Shown piece after piece: positions 54,321-62,037 of a stretch of 64,000 nt of DNA. Origin of the DNA: Bradyrhizobium sp. JYMT SZCCT0180 (lineage in GTDB: Bacteria > Pseudomonadota > Alphaproteobacteria > Rhizobiales > Xanthobacteraceae); contig NZ_JAFCLZ010000036.1 in assembly GCF_018130165.1 (NCBI RefSeq), forward strand, positions 1-64,000. The letters are read 5' to 3'. Under the pieces are notes generated by a model. It saw only the letters and a list, made by a program, of their open reading frames with translations. It made no database searches and had not been told where the DNA came from. Made by a program: the position numbers and the translations under genes. Within the stretch, counting starts at the first letter, position 1. The number at the start of each line of letters is the position of its first letter.

Positions 54321-54382
54321 GGGATATTATACTTGACGTACCCACGCGGATAAGTTAGCTTACTGCCACAGGGATTAGTGGC

Positions 54383-54481
54383 ATGTGGAAGCGCGTAATT
54401 CCTTGGGAACGCATTTTCCTGATCTGGCTCTGCCTCTTGGTGGCCGGGGCCGCCTTCCTCCTTTACTGGGTATTCCGATGA
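54383..54481 (+). CDS. 32-aa membrane peptide coupled to the transposase
   Basis: MWKRVIPWERIFLIWLCL then LVAGAAFLLYWVFR: a positively charged start and one hydrophobic helix. AGGGA stands about 8 bases before the ATG. Its TGA overlaps the transposase ATG (ATGA), so ribosomes finishing this peptide could restart on the transposase, making it a likely translational control leader or an accessory peptide of the IS. Confidence 0.6.
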   Translation: MWKRVIPWERIFLIWLCLLVAGAAFLLYWVFR

Positions 54482-55416
54482 AGTCCGTTCTTTCCGATAA
54501 GCACTTTCACAACGAAGAAGCGGCCTATGCCTTCGTGGAAGCCCGCCTGTGGCCCAATGGCCCCGTATGCCCGCATTGCGGGGGCGTGGAGCGCATTTCA
54601 AAGATGGGCGGCAAGAGCACCAGGATCGGCGCTTACAAGTGCTACCAGTGCCGCAAGCCCTTTACCGTGAAGGTTGGGACCATCTTCGAGTCCAGCCACG
54701 TCCCCATGCGCCATTGGCTGCAAGCCATCTTCCTGATGTCGTCCAGCAAGAAGGGCATCAGCAGCAACCAGCTTCACCGCACCCTTGGCTGCACCCTCAA
54801 GACCGCATGGTTCATCTCGCGTCGCCTGCGTGAGGCAATGCGCGTTGACGGCCTGATGATGCCGCCCATGGGTAGCGGCGGTAAGGTCGTGGAAGCGGAC
54901 GAAACCTTTGTGGGTTTTGTCGAGGGTGGCGAGAAGAAGGGCCGCAACGCTTGGTCTAACAAGAACGTCGTTTTCACCCTCGTTGAGCGTGGCGGTTCTG
55001 CCCGCTCGTTTCACGTTGACGGCGTGCGCGCTGGCGATCTGCTTCCCATCGTGCGCCAGAATGTCAGCAAGAATGCCGAACTGCACACCGACGAAATGTA
55101 CACCTACAAGTACATTGCCGAGTTTGGTGCAGTCGGTAGCCACGAGCGCGTCAATCACAGCAAGGATGAATACGTCCGCCGTGAAGGCGAAAAGGTCATC
55201 ACCACTAACACCGTGGAAGGCTTCTATTCGATTTTCAAACGCGGCATGAAAGGCGTTTATCAGCATTGCAAAGAGAAGCATCTGCACCGATATCTGAGTG
55301 AGTTTGATTTCAGGTACAGCAACCGCATCGCTCTCGGGATCGACGACGTCGCACGCGCGGAGAAGGCTTTGAAGGGTGTCCGTGGCAAGCGCCTCAAATA
55401 TAGGACAGTTAATTAA
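54478..55416 (+). CDS. IS1595-family (ISXO2-like) transposase
   Basis: 312 aa. N-terminal zinc ribbon (CPHCGGVERISKMGG ... YKCYQCRKPFTVKVGTIFESS) and a helix-turn-helix region (SSNQLHRTLGCTLKTAWFISRR). The DDE-type core follows: VEADETFVGFVEGG (first Asp), AELHTDEMYTY (second Asp) and TNTVEGFYSIFKRGMKGVYQH (Asn ... Lys, the DDNK variant). All catalytic positions are intact. Start at 54478 by overlap with the leader ORF. Confidence 0.93.
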   Translation: MKSVLSDKHFHNEEAAYAFVEARLWPNGPVCPHCGGVERISKMGGKSTRIGAYKCYQCRKPFTVKVGTIFESSHVPMRHWLQAIFLMSSSKKGISSNQLHRTLGCTLKTAWFISRRLREAMRVDGLMMPPMGSGGKVVEADETFVGFVEGGEKKGRNAWSNKNVVFTLVERGGSARSFHVDGVRAGDLLPIVRQNVSKNAELHTDEMYTYKYIAEFGAVGSHERVNHSKDEYVRREGEKVITTNTVEGFYSIFKRGMKGVYQHCKEKHLHRYLSEFDFRYSNRIALGIDDVARAEKALKGVRGKRLKYRTVN

Positions 55417-55430
55417 AGGGACGGCTCCGT

Positions 55431-55598
55431 ATGGCGAGAAAAGCAGGCGTGCCAAAAAAGCAAAAGGCAAAGCCTAAGCTGACTGATAAAGAGCAATCCG
55501 AGCGGTTCAAAGAAACCGCTCGGAAGCTGGGTGTTGATGAGACTGGCGAGTCATTCGATGCGGCGTTCCGCAAGATCATTAAGCAAACCCAGCGGTAG
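55431..55598 (+). CDS. 55-aa basic passenger protein of the IS element
   Basis: MARKAGVPKKQKAKPKLTDK then EQSERFKETARKLGVDETGE and SFDAAFRKIIKQTQR. A Lys-rich N-terminus and a helical C-terminus suggest nucleic-acid or transposase binding (inference). AAGGGA stands 9 bases before the ATG, 14 bp after the transposase. Its 3' end overlaps the opposite-strand gene by 20 bases. Confidence 0.65.
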   Translation: MARKAGVPKKQKAKPKLTDKEQSERFKETARKLGVDETGESFDAAFRKIIKQTQR

Positions 55599-56307
55599 CC
55601 GCATTTAATTCTATCGGTGCCAGCTTCACCGTTACGAGTACGCGAGCGTCAGTTGGATTTAGAAAGTCTTTGTCCTCGCAAGTTACCCTGTCCTTTAGGG
55701 GCTGGAGCATAAGGTCTGACTCTACGGTCGCCTTTGTAATAAGTTTGTCATCCTCTAGTAAGCAGAAGAATGGATCCTCGCCTTCGCGGGGCACTTGATA
55801 CTTTCCTAGTTGTGAAGCCGTTCTTGGTTTACTGAGAGCGTCAAAAATCACCTTAAATCCGTTGTCGATATCCCCCGTGTTCGTTATGACGCCGCCAAGA
55901 GCGTTGGGTCTCATCAGCAATACATTGACCGAGCAAAACACACCCAGCTTATGCGTTGCTAAGGGCACAAAACGGTAGCCATGCTCACGAAACTCGTAAG
56001 CGATCTCTTCGATCGAATACGGTAGCCGGCCAAAGATAACGGTTTTGACGCCTGGTATGGGGATCGCCCTTCCCGACGCCGCCAAAAACGGATTTACCTC
56101 CCAAAGGCGCTTTAGTTGTTTGTGGAAGGCTTGGCGGATTTCCTGCTTGTTATCAGCCCGCGTTTTGCGAACGGACTCGCTACGCTTGCTGTCAGACAGC
56201 AGCGGGCCCTCATAAGTCAGCCTAAATTCCAAACCAGCCCCCTCTAGGTAGGGCTCGGAATAGGGGTCACTCTTAATAACGACCCGTCGCTGCCCTTCAG
56301 AGATCAT
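55579..56307 (-). CDS. IS passenger protein with RusA-like motif
   Basis: 242 aa, antisense to the rest of the element. N-terminal LEFRLTYEGPLLSD and RQAFHKQLKRLWEVNPFL. The central ITNTGDIDNGFKVIFDALSKP fits the RusA resolvase pattern D-x-D-N-x-x-K-x(3)-D-A-L, followed by FFCLLEDDKLITKATVESDL, where RusA has a DD-x-x-V segment. I infer a RusA-like nuclease fold, possibly inactive. The known protein family is widespread but annotated as hypothetical. Its promoter would lie in the right inverted repeat. Codon use is less GC-rich than host genes. Confidence 0.65.
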   Translation of the reverse strand: MISEGQRRVVIKSDPYSEPYLEGAGLEFRLTYEGPLLSDSKRSESVRKTRADNKQEIRQAFHKQLKRLWEVNPFLAASGRAIPIPGVKTVIFGRLPYSIEEIAYEFREHGYRFVPLATHKLGVFCSVNVLLMRPNALGGVITNTGDIDNGFKVIFDALSKPRTASQLGKYQVPREGEDPFFCLLEDDKLITKATVESDLMLQPLKDRVTCEDKDFLNPTDARVLVTVKLAPIELNAATAGFA

Positions 56308-56406
56308 AACTCAATCTCCGTGGGTACGCAAAGTATAACATTCCCAGCCGGCACCTCACACCTTCCGGTAGCTTTGTCCCCGCGAGCGTATCGTGTGGGT
56401 AGCTTG

Positions 56407-58716
56407 ATGTCGGAGCAGGGCAACACGGCGGGCCAAAGGCGAGGCTACGCCGGCACGTGGCCGCCGCGTGGGGCGGCGCCGGTCGGCGGCCTTGCGCCTC
56501 AGCGTCTTGCGCTGTGGGCACCACTGATCGAGACCCTGCGGCAATGGGCGCGCGCGGAGGCGGGGGCCGGGCGTTTGCTGCCCTGGGTGCCCGTCGCATT
56601 CGGCACCGGCATCGCCTTTTATTTTGCCGCCGATCACGAGCCGGTGCTGTCGGTCGCGGCCGTCACCGCGACAGCGCTGTGCGCGGCGGCGTTCCTGCTG
56701 CGGCGGCACAAGATGTTTCCGGTTGCCGTGATGATCGCCGCCGTCGCCGCCGGCTTTGCGATTGCCACCTGGAAGACAGCGCGGATCGCGCATGGCGTGC
56801 TGGCGCGGCCGATGTTCTCGGTGGCGCTGACCGGATTTGTCGAAACCCGCGACATCCGCGAGCGCACCGACCGTTTTGTCATGCGCGTCGTGACCATGGA
56901 GAGCGCGCGCGACGCGACAAAAATCGAGCGGGTGCAGCTGTCGGTCAAGAAGGGTACCGCGCCTGCGGTCGGCAGCTTTGTCGAATTGAAAGCGCGGCTG
57001 TTGCCGCCGATGTCGCCGCTCCGGCCCGGCAGCTACGATTTCGGCCGCGACATGTTCTTCTCCGGCATCGGCGCCTCCGGCTTCGTGATGGGCGCGATCA
57101 AGACCGCGGAAGCGCCTGATGGCGGCGGGTGGAAGCTGCGCTATTCGGCGTTCATGCAAGGCATGCGGGATGCAATCGACGCGCGGATCCGGACCGTGCT
57201 GGAAGGCGACAAGCGCGCGATCGCGACCGCGCTATTGACCGGCCGGCGCGACGCGATCTCCGAGCCCGTTAATGACGCGATGTTCATCTCCGGCCTTGGC
57301 CATGTGCTGTCGATATCCGGCTATCACATGGCGGTCGTCGCGGGTGTCGTGTTTTTTGCGGTGCGGGCGCTGCTGGCGCTGTTTCCGACGCTTAACGTTG
57401 GTTTTGCGATCAAGAAATGGTCGGCGGTGGCGGCACTCGCCGCGTCCGCGTTTTATCTGTTGCTCTCCGGCGCTGAAGTCGCGACCCAGCGTTCGTTCTT
57501 CATGACGGCCGTGGTGCTGATCGCCGTGATGGTCGACCGCCGAGCCATCACGTTTCGAACGCTCGCGGTTGCGGCGCTCATTGTCCTGACCATCGCACCC
57601 GAGGCGCTGGTGCATCCGAGCTTCCAGATGTCGTTTGCGGCGACCCTCGGACTGGTGGCGCTGGTGCAACTCGGCATGCCGCGCCTGTTCGCGCAGCCGG
57701 ATCATTCCGCGACCGCGCAGGTGGCGCTGTGGGGCGGCCGCGAGATCACGATGCTGCTGCTGGCCTCATTGGTGGCGGGCCTCGCCACCACGCCTTACGC
57801 GGCGTTTCATTTCCACCGGGTGACGCCCTACGGCGTGCTCGCCAATCTCGCCGCGATGCCGGTGGTTTCGGCGCTGGTGATGCCGGCGGGATTGTTCGGG
57901 CTGGTCTTCATGCCGTTCGGCTTCGACGGCATCTGCTGGTGGGTGATGGGCGTCGGCATCGACTGGATGATCGTGGTCACGCAATGGGTCGCGGCCTTGC
58001 CGGGTGCGGTCGGCCGCGTGCCGGCGTTCGGCATCGGCCCGTTGATTGCGGCGAGTATCGGCATCATCCTGCTCGGCCTGTTGCGGACGCCGCTGCGCTA
58101 TACCGGCGCGGCCGTGGTGCTGGTGGCGGCGGTGTGGGCGGCGAGGGTGCCGCAGCCGGACATCCTGATCTCCGCCGACGGGCGCAATGTCGGTGTCCGC
58201 GGCCAGGACGGCAAACTGCATTTGATGCGCGCGGCCAAGGTAACTTCGACGGGAGCCTCAAGGGATGGCTTCCTCGTTAGGGAATGGCTGGCGGCGGATG
58301 CCGACGCGCGAAAGCCTGCCGATGCCTCGCTCACCGAGGGCGTCTCATGCGACGAGAGCGGCTGCGTGACGCAAGGCGCCGGTGGCGGGTTCGTGGCATT
58401 GGCGCTGCGGCCCGAAGCGCTGGCGGATGATTGTGAGCGCGCGGCGCTGGTGGTGACTGCAAGACCGTCGCCTGCGGCGTGCGGCGCTTCTGTGATCGAT
58501 GCGGAGCGTCTGCGGCGGCAGGGCGCCATGGTGCTGCGGCGAAGCGGCAGCGGATTTACCATCGATGCCGTCAAGCCTAGGGGCGTCGATCGCCCATGGT
58601 CGCCGGCGATCGCGGGCGAGGGTGACGCGGAGACGACCATCCTCGCGCCGCGCCGTGCGGCGCCGCGTGCGGTCGATGCGACCCCGTCGGAAGCGGACCT
58701 GCAGGCCGAGGAATAA
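56407..58716 (+). CDS. comEC: ComEC/Rec2-family DNA uptake channel
   Basis: 769 aa polytopic membrane protein. N-terminal membrane/OB region (DUF4131-like), then the Competence domain with GLGHVLSISGYHMAVVAGVVFF and LLSGAEVATQRSFFMTAVVL, about ten helices in all. A short soluble C-terminus lacks the metallo-beta-lactamase domain of Bacillus ComEC. The start MSEQGNTAGQ at 56407 is inside host DNA. An in-frame upstream ATG at 56320 lies in the IS end and cannot be ancestral. The IS insertion may have changed its promoter. Confidence 0.88.
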   Translation: MSEQGNTAGQRRGYAGTWPPRGAAPVGGLAPQRLALWAPLIETLRQWARAEAGAGRLLPWVPVAFGTGIAFYFAADHEPVLSVAAVTATALCAAAFLLRRHKMFPVAVMIAAVAAGFAIATWKTARIAHGVLARPMFSVALTGFVETRDIRERTDRFVMRVVTMESARDATKIERVQLSVKKGTAPAVGSFVELKARLLPPMSPLRPGSYDFGRDMFFSGIGASGFVMGAIKTAEAPDGGGWKLRYSAFMQGMRDAIDARIRTVLEGDKRAIATALLTGRRDAISEPVNDAMFISGLGHVLSISGYHMAVVAGVVFFAVRALLALFPTLNVGFAIKKWSAVAALAASAFYLLLSGAEVATQRSFFMTAVVLIAVMVDRRAITFRTLAVAALIVLTIAPEALVHPSFQMSFAATLGLVALVQLGMPRLFAQPDHSATAQVALWGGREITMLLLASLVAGLATTPYAAFHFHRVTPYGVLANLAAMPVVSALVMPAGLFGLVFMPFGFDGICWWVMGVGIDWMIVVTQWVAALPGAVGRVPAFGIGPLIAASIGIILLGLLRTPLRYTGAAVVLVAAVWAARVPQPDILISADGRNVGVRGQDGKLHLMRAAKVTSTGASRDGFLVREWLAADADARKPADASLTEGVSCDESGCVTQGAGGGFVALALRPEALADDCERAALVVTARPSPAACGASVIDAERLRRQGAMVLRRSGSGFTIDAVKPRGVDRPWSPAIAGEGDAETTILAPRRAAPRAVDATPSEADLQAEE

Positions 58717-58758
58717 GGATTCACGTTCCCCGGCGGGGCGCGACCGGCGGCGCGGAAT

Positions 58759-59178
58759 TCAACCGGTGGAAAGCGGTGTCGTCGCCGTGCCCGCCTTCGT
58801 TGCCGCGCGCTCGGGAATCGGATGCACCACCGGCAATTGCAGCACGGTGACGCGCTGACCCTCGCAAAGCTGCGTCACCAGCACATGGCTCCCGTCGGGA
58901 AATTCGATCGCGTCGTGGTGCCGTTCCTTGATGTGCGGATCAATGGTGTTGAACTTGCCGACGCGAAAACCGATCGTCCGCGTCCAGATCCAGCGATTGT
59001 CGTATTTGACGTCTTGCGCGAACGCGAGTTCGGTTCCGGGCAGCATGCAGACCGCAACTGCGGGATCGCGTTCGCTGGCAAAGCCTCGGGTCGAGGTGCC
59101 GCGGAAGGTGGTCGATATCAATGTCTCGCCGACCTCAGCAGGACGCGTTGCCATCGCGTGCAAACTATAGTCACACAT
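58759..59178 (-). CDS. Hypothetical protein (MCDYSLHAMATRPAEVG family)
   Basis: 139 aa, cytosolic. MCDYSLHAMATRPAEVGETL is a start I recall in Bradyrhizobiaceae hypotheticals. Beta-rich; HIKERHHDAIEFPDGSHVLVTQLCEGQ suggests a small barrel with a His cluster. GAGGGAG lies 7 bases before the ATG at 59178; the longer frame to 59403 lacks this support. Convergent with comEC. Confidence 0.7.
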   Translation of the reverse strand: MCDYSLHAMATRPAEVGETLISTTFRGTSTRGFASERDPAVAVCMLPGTELAFAQDVKYDNRWIWTRTIGFRVGKFNTIDPHIKERHHDAIEFPDGSHVLVTQLCEGQRVTVLQLPVVHPIPERAATKAGTATTPLSTG

Positions 59179-59317
59179 CGGATCGCTCCCTCGTATGAGA
59201 TAGAGACCCGTGCCTCCCTCGAGGCGCTGGCCTCTATCAGAGTGGACTTGAGGAAAGTGTATTCCTGTTCTGGGCAATAGTGCGACGGAAAGGCCGGCGT
59301 GCCCGATCACAAACGCG

Positions 59318-59569
59318 CTACGGCGGCTGCGGATTTTCGGGCATCGGCGGCAGCGGCAGTTCGAAGGCGCCGAGATGGAATTGCTCCCTTCCGTCGTCGG
59401 CAATCCCGGGCAGCGCGACCAGCGTGAACGCGGCCTCCGGAAATTGCTGCCAGATCGCGAGATCCTCCGCCGTCACTGTCAGCCAGCCGAACCGAAGCAT
59501 GTAGCGGCCCGGCTCGGTCACCAGGCCCGCCCTCTGCCAGGTGATCTTGGTGATCATATTGCTGACCAC
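59318..59569 (-). CDS. Small hypothetical protein
   Basis: 83 aa from a GTG at 59569, preceded by GGGGGGA at 6 bases; an ATG four codons later (MITKITWQRAGL) is the alternative. RYMLRFGWLTVTAEDLAIWQQFPEAAFTLV reads as a compact mixed fold, ending in a Pro-rich tail (LPLPPMPENPQPP). No family recognised. A dispersed-repeat fragment lies directly upstream. Confidence 0.55.
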   Translation of the reverse strand: MVSNMITKITWQRAGLVTEPGRYMLRFGWLTVTAEDLAIWQQFPEAAFTLVALPGIADDGREQFHLGAFELPLPPMPENPQPP

Positions 59570-59580
59570 GTCTCGTCCCC

Positions 59581-59620
59581 CCGGTTTTCGCGTCCTCGAG
59601 TCGAAGAAAACGCGTCAAAC
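59581..59620. repeat. Fragment of the pcuD-type dispersed repeat
   Basis: CCGGTTTTCG...CGAGTCGAAGAAAACGCGTCAAA shares the GAAGAAAACGCGTCAAA core with 7739-7756 and 48152-48164. Confidence 0.5.
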
Positions 59621-59687
59621 CACCATCCTCGCACGCACAGTTTTTGCCGCATTCTGGGCAATTGTGCGACGCTAGCCACACGCGCTC

Positions 59688-59826
59688 CGTCATGGCCGGG
59701 CATAGCCGTCTGAAGGACGGCGTCGCTTCCGCTCGCCTATGACCCGGCCATCCACGTCTTCTCTTGCGTTACATCGACCAAAGACGTGGATGCCTGGCAC
59801 AAGGCCGGGCATGACGACTTGGGATA
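59688..59826. repeat. Dispersed repeat with inverted arms
   Basis: CGTCATGGCCGGGCAT at 59688-59703 is imperfectly mirrored at 59801-59816. ATCCACGTCTT (59750-59760) and AAGACGTGGAT (59781-59791) are perfect arms. From memory this CGTCATGGCCGGGCAT type is frequent between Bradyrhizobium genes. Confidence 0.6.
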
Positions 59827-59866
59827 GGGACGACGGCTACTGAAGGCCTAGTAGCGCGGGCCGCCC

Positions 59867-60574
59867 TCAGTACTTCCGGTACAGCCCGATCAGCTTGCCC
59901 TGAATCCGGACCCGGTTCGGCGGCAGGATGCGGACTTCATAGGAGGTGTTGGCAGGCTCCAGCGCGATCGATGCGCCGCGGCGGCGGAAGCGTTTCAGGG
60001 TGGCCTCCTCCTCGTCGATCAGCGCCACCACGATATCGCCGGTGTCGGCGGTCTCGTTGCGCTGGATCAGCGCCATGTCGCCGTCGAGAATGCCGGCGTC
60101 CACCATGGAATCGCCGCGTACTTCGAGTGCGTAATGTTCGCCGGAGCCCAGCATGTCGGGCGGTACGCTGATGGTGTGGCTGCGAGTCTGCAGCGCCTCG
60201 ATCGGCGTACCGGCGGCGATCCGGCCCATCACGGGAACGGCGACCGGACGGTTGCCGTCGTCCTCGGCGGGCGCGCTGGCGGCGCGGACCTTGCCGAGCG
60301 TGCCTTCGATGACGCTGGGGGTGAAGCCGCGGCGGCCGTTGCCGTTACCGGCGCCCGCAAGCTCGGGCAGCTTGATGACTTCGATGGCGCGGGCGCGGTT
60401 GGGCAGGCGGCGGATGAAGCCGCGCTCTTCCAGGGCGGTGATCAGGCGGTGGATGCCGGACTTGGAGCGGAGGTCGAGCGCATCCTTCATCTCGTCGAAG
60501 GAGGGCGGCACGCCGGCTTCCTTGAGCCTTTCGTTGATGAAACGCAGAAGTTCATACTGTTTGCGCGTAAGCAT
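59867..60574 (-). CDS. lexA: LexA SOS repressor
   Basis: 235 aa. Winged-helix DNA-binding domain (LTRKQYELLRFINERLKEAG, KSGIHRLITALEERGFIRRL). A long linker follows. The Ala-Gly self-cleavage site is in GRIAAGTPIEA, the catalytic Ser in RGDSMVDAGI, and the Lys in EEATLKRF. Start ATG at 60574 (MLTRKQYE); a TTG three codons earlier is in frame. Its own box lies about 165 bases upstream. It should also control the 32-aa gene at 18058. Confidence 0.96.
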   Translation of the reverse strand: MLTRKQYELLRFINERLKEAGVPPSFDEMKDALDLRSKSGIHRLITALEERGFIRRLPNRARAIEVIKLPELAGAGNGNGRRGFTPSVIEGTLGKVRAASAPAEDDGNRPVAVPVMGRIAAGTPIEALQTRSHTISVPPDMLGSGEHYALEVRGDSMVDAGILDGDMALIQRNETADTGDIVVALIDEEEATLKRFRRRGASIALEPANTSYEVRILPPNRVRIQGKLIGLYRKY

Positions 60575-60736
60575 CTCGAGCAATCCCCCGGTTGGCGCGT
60601 CGTAGTTCGTGGTCGTTCAATTTCGCGATCTTCAGATTCGCGGTTCTCGGTTGCGAGTGCGGTCTCAAACTCGGAAGTCCAAAACTCCCATTTGTAGACA
60701 CTAGCTCTCGAAACAAATCATGAACGGACACTATAT

Positions 60737-60751
60737 GTTCGATACATGTTC
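60737..60751 (-). promoter_or_regulatory. LexA box upstream of lexA
   Basis: GTTC-GATACAT-GTTC (GAAC-N7-GAAC on the minus strand), the alphaproteobacterial direct-repeat SOS operator. On the minus strand a TATAGT box follows at once (around 60731-60736), so the operator overlaps the promoter. Confidence 0.85.
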
Positions 60752-60813
60752 CGCAACCACTTAATTTCAGGTGAACGCGCGCCGCGTTCGCCCGAACAGG
60801 CCGCCCGGATGCG

Positions 60814-62025
60814 TCATTCCGGCAGGCGCAGGAACTCGCATGGCGTGCCTTTCGGCACCGCCGGCGCAAACGGCGGACGTATCAAAAGCGCCCGTGCCGC
60901 AGCGAGATTTCCAAGCAGCGACGAGTCCTGGTGGCTCACCGGCACTGCGATCAACGCGCCATCCTCGCGCTCTTCAAGTCGTGCGCGAAGATAGTCTTCG
61001 CGCTGGTCGTTGGCGGGAAGATCGCGGCCGAGCAGGGCGGTCTCACGCACGTGATGGATGGTTTTTCGGCCCGACAGCGCGCGAATCAGCGGCACCAGAA
61101 ACAGGAAACCGCAGACATAGGACGAGACCGGATTGCCGGGCAGGCCGATCACCCGCATCGCCCCGAGGCGCCCATGCATCATCGGCTTGCCCGGCCGCAT
61201 CGCGATGCGCCAGAACGCCATGTTGACGCCCTCGGCCTCCAGCGAGCGCTTGACGAGGTCGTGGTCGCCGACCGAGGCGCCGCCCATCGTGATCAGGATG
61301 TCGGCGCCGGATGCGCGGGCGCGGCGGATGCCGTCGGTGGTCGCCTCGACCGTGTCGGCGGCGATGCCGAAATCGATGGTTTCGGCGCCCTCGGCCCGCG
61401 CCAGCGCGCGCAGCGCGTAGCCGTTGGAGTAGACGATCTGGCCGGGGCCCGGGATCGAGCCCGGCATCACCAGTTCGTCGCCGGTGGCAAGCACCGCCAC
61501 CTTGGGGCGCCTGATCACGGCGATTTCCGGATAGTTCATGCCGGCCGCGAGCGACAGATCGCGTTCGGTGAGGTGGCTTCCTTTGGTGAGCAGCACATCG
61601 CCCTCGCGGAAATCGGCGCCGGCGGCGCGGATATGCCGTCCCGGTTTTGCAACTTCCGTGATCGTGAGGTGGTCGCCGCTGGCAGTCGTGTCTTCCTGGA
61701 TGATGACGGCGTCGGCGCCATCAGGGATCACCCCGCCGGTGAAAATCCTGACCGCTTCGCCGGGGCCCACCCTGCGTTCGAACGGGCGGCCCGCCGCGAC
61801 TTCGCCGATCACCTTCAGCCGCGCGGAGAGGTCGGCGGCATCAGTCGATCGCACCGCATAGCCGTCCATCGCCGACATCGCCTGCGGCGGCTGCGTGCGC
61901 TTCGCCGCAAGGTCGCGCGCGAGCACGCGATGCCAGGCGGTGTCGAGTGCTACCATTTCTTCGGCCAACGGATCGGCGCCCGCAAGGATCGCGGCCAGTG
62001 CATCAACGACCGGCATCAGGGCCAC
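60814..62025 (-). CDS. moeA: Molybdopterin molybdotransferase MoeA
   Basis: 403 aa; inserts molybdenum into adenylylated molybdopterin. QPPQAMSAMDGYAVRSTD (substrate loop), RIFTGGVIPDGADAVIIQEDT, GGASVGDHDLVKRSLE and VIGLPGNPVSSYVCGFLFLVPLI are family motifs. The GTG at 62025 has GAGG 8 bases upstream; an ATG three codons later is the alternative. 12 bp after the HAD gene, so co-transcribed. Confidence 0.94.
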   Translation of the reverse strand: MALMPVVDALAAILAGADPLAEEMVALDTAWHRVLARDLAAKRTQPPQAMSAMDGYAVRSTDAADLSARLKVIGEVAAGRPFERRVGPGEAVRIFTGGVIPDGADAVIIQEDTTASGDHLTITEVAKPGRHIRAAGADFREGDVLLTKGSHLTERDLSLAAGMNYPEIAVIRRPKVAVLATGDELVMPGSIPGPGQIVYSNGYALRALARAEGAETIDFGIAADTVEATTDGIRRARASGADILITMGGASVGDHDLVKRSLEAEGVNMAFWRIAMRPGKPMMHGRLGAMRVIGLPGNPVSSYVCGFLFLVPLIRALSGRKTIHHVRETALLGRDLPANDQREDYLRARLEEREDGALIAVPVSHQDSSLLGNLAAARALLIRPPFAPAVPKGTPCEFLRLPE

Positions 62026-62037
62026 GGCGACGACCTC

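Larger units (their letters stand above)
54321..56345 (+). mobile_element. Complete IS1595-family (ISXO2-like) insertion sequence, 2025 bp
   Basis: Terminal inverted repeats: left 54321-54347 (GGGGATATTATACTTGACGT...) and right 56319-56345 (on the minus strand GGGAATGTTATACTTTGCGT...), with 23 of 27 positions equal. They are flanked by the 8-bp duplication AGCCGGCA. The element carries a 32-aa membrane ORF, the transposase, a 55-aa basic ORF, and a 242-aa ORF on the opposite strand. Base composition of the right half is visibly lower in GC than the host genes. It lies 61 bp upstream of the comEC start. The intact ends and identical duplication point to a recent insertion. Confidence 0.92.

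Noticed and set aside
56320..56406. N-terminal extension of ComEC into the IS end
   Set aside because: The first codons are part of the transposon inverted repeat, so they cannot be the native start.
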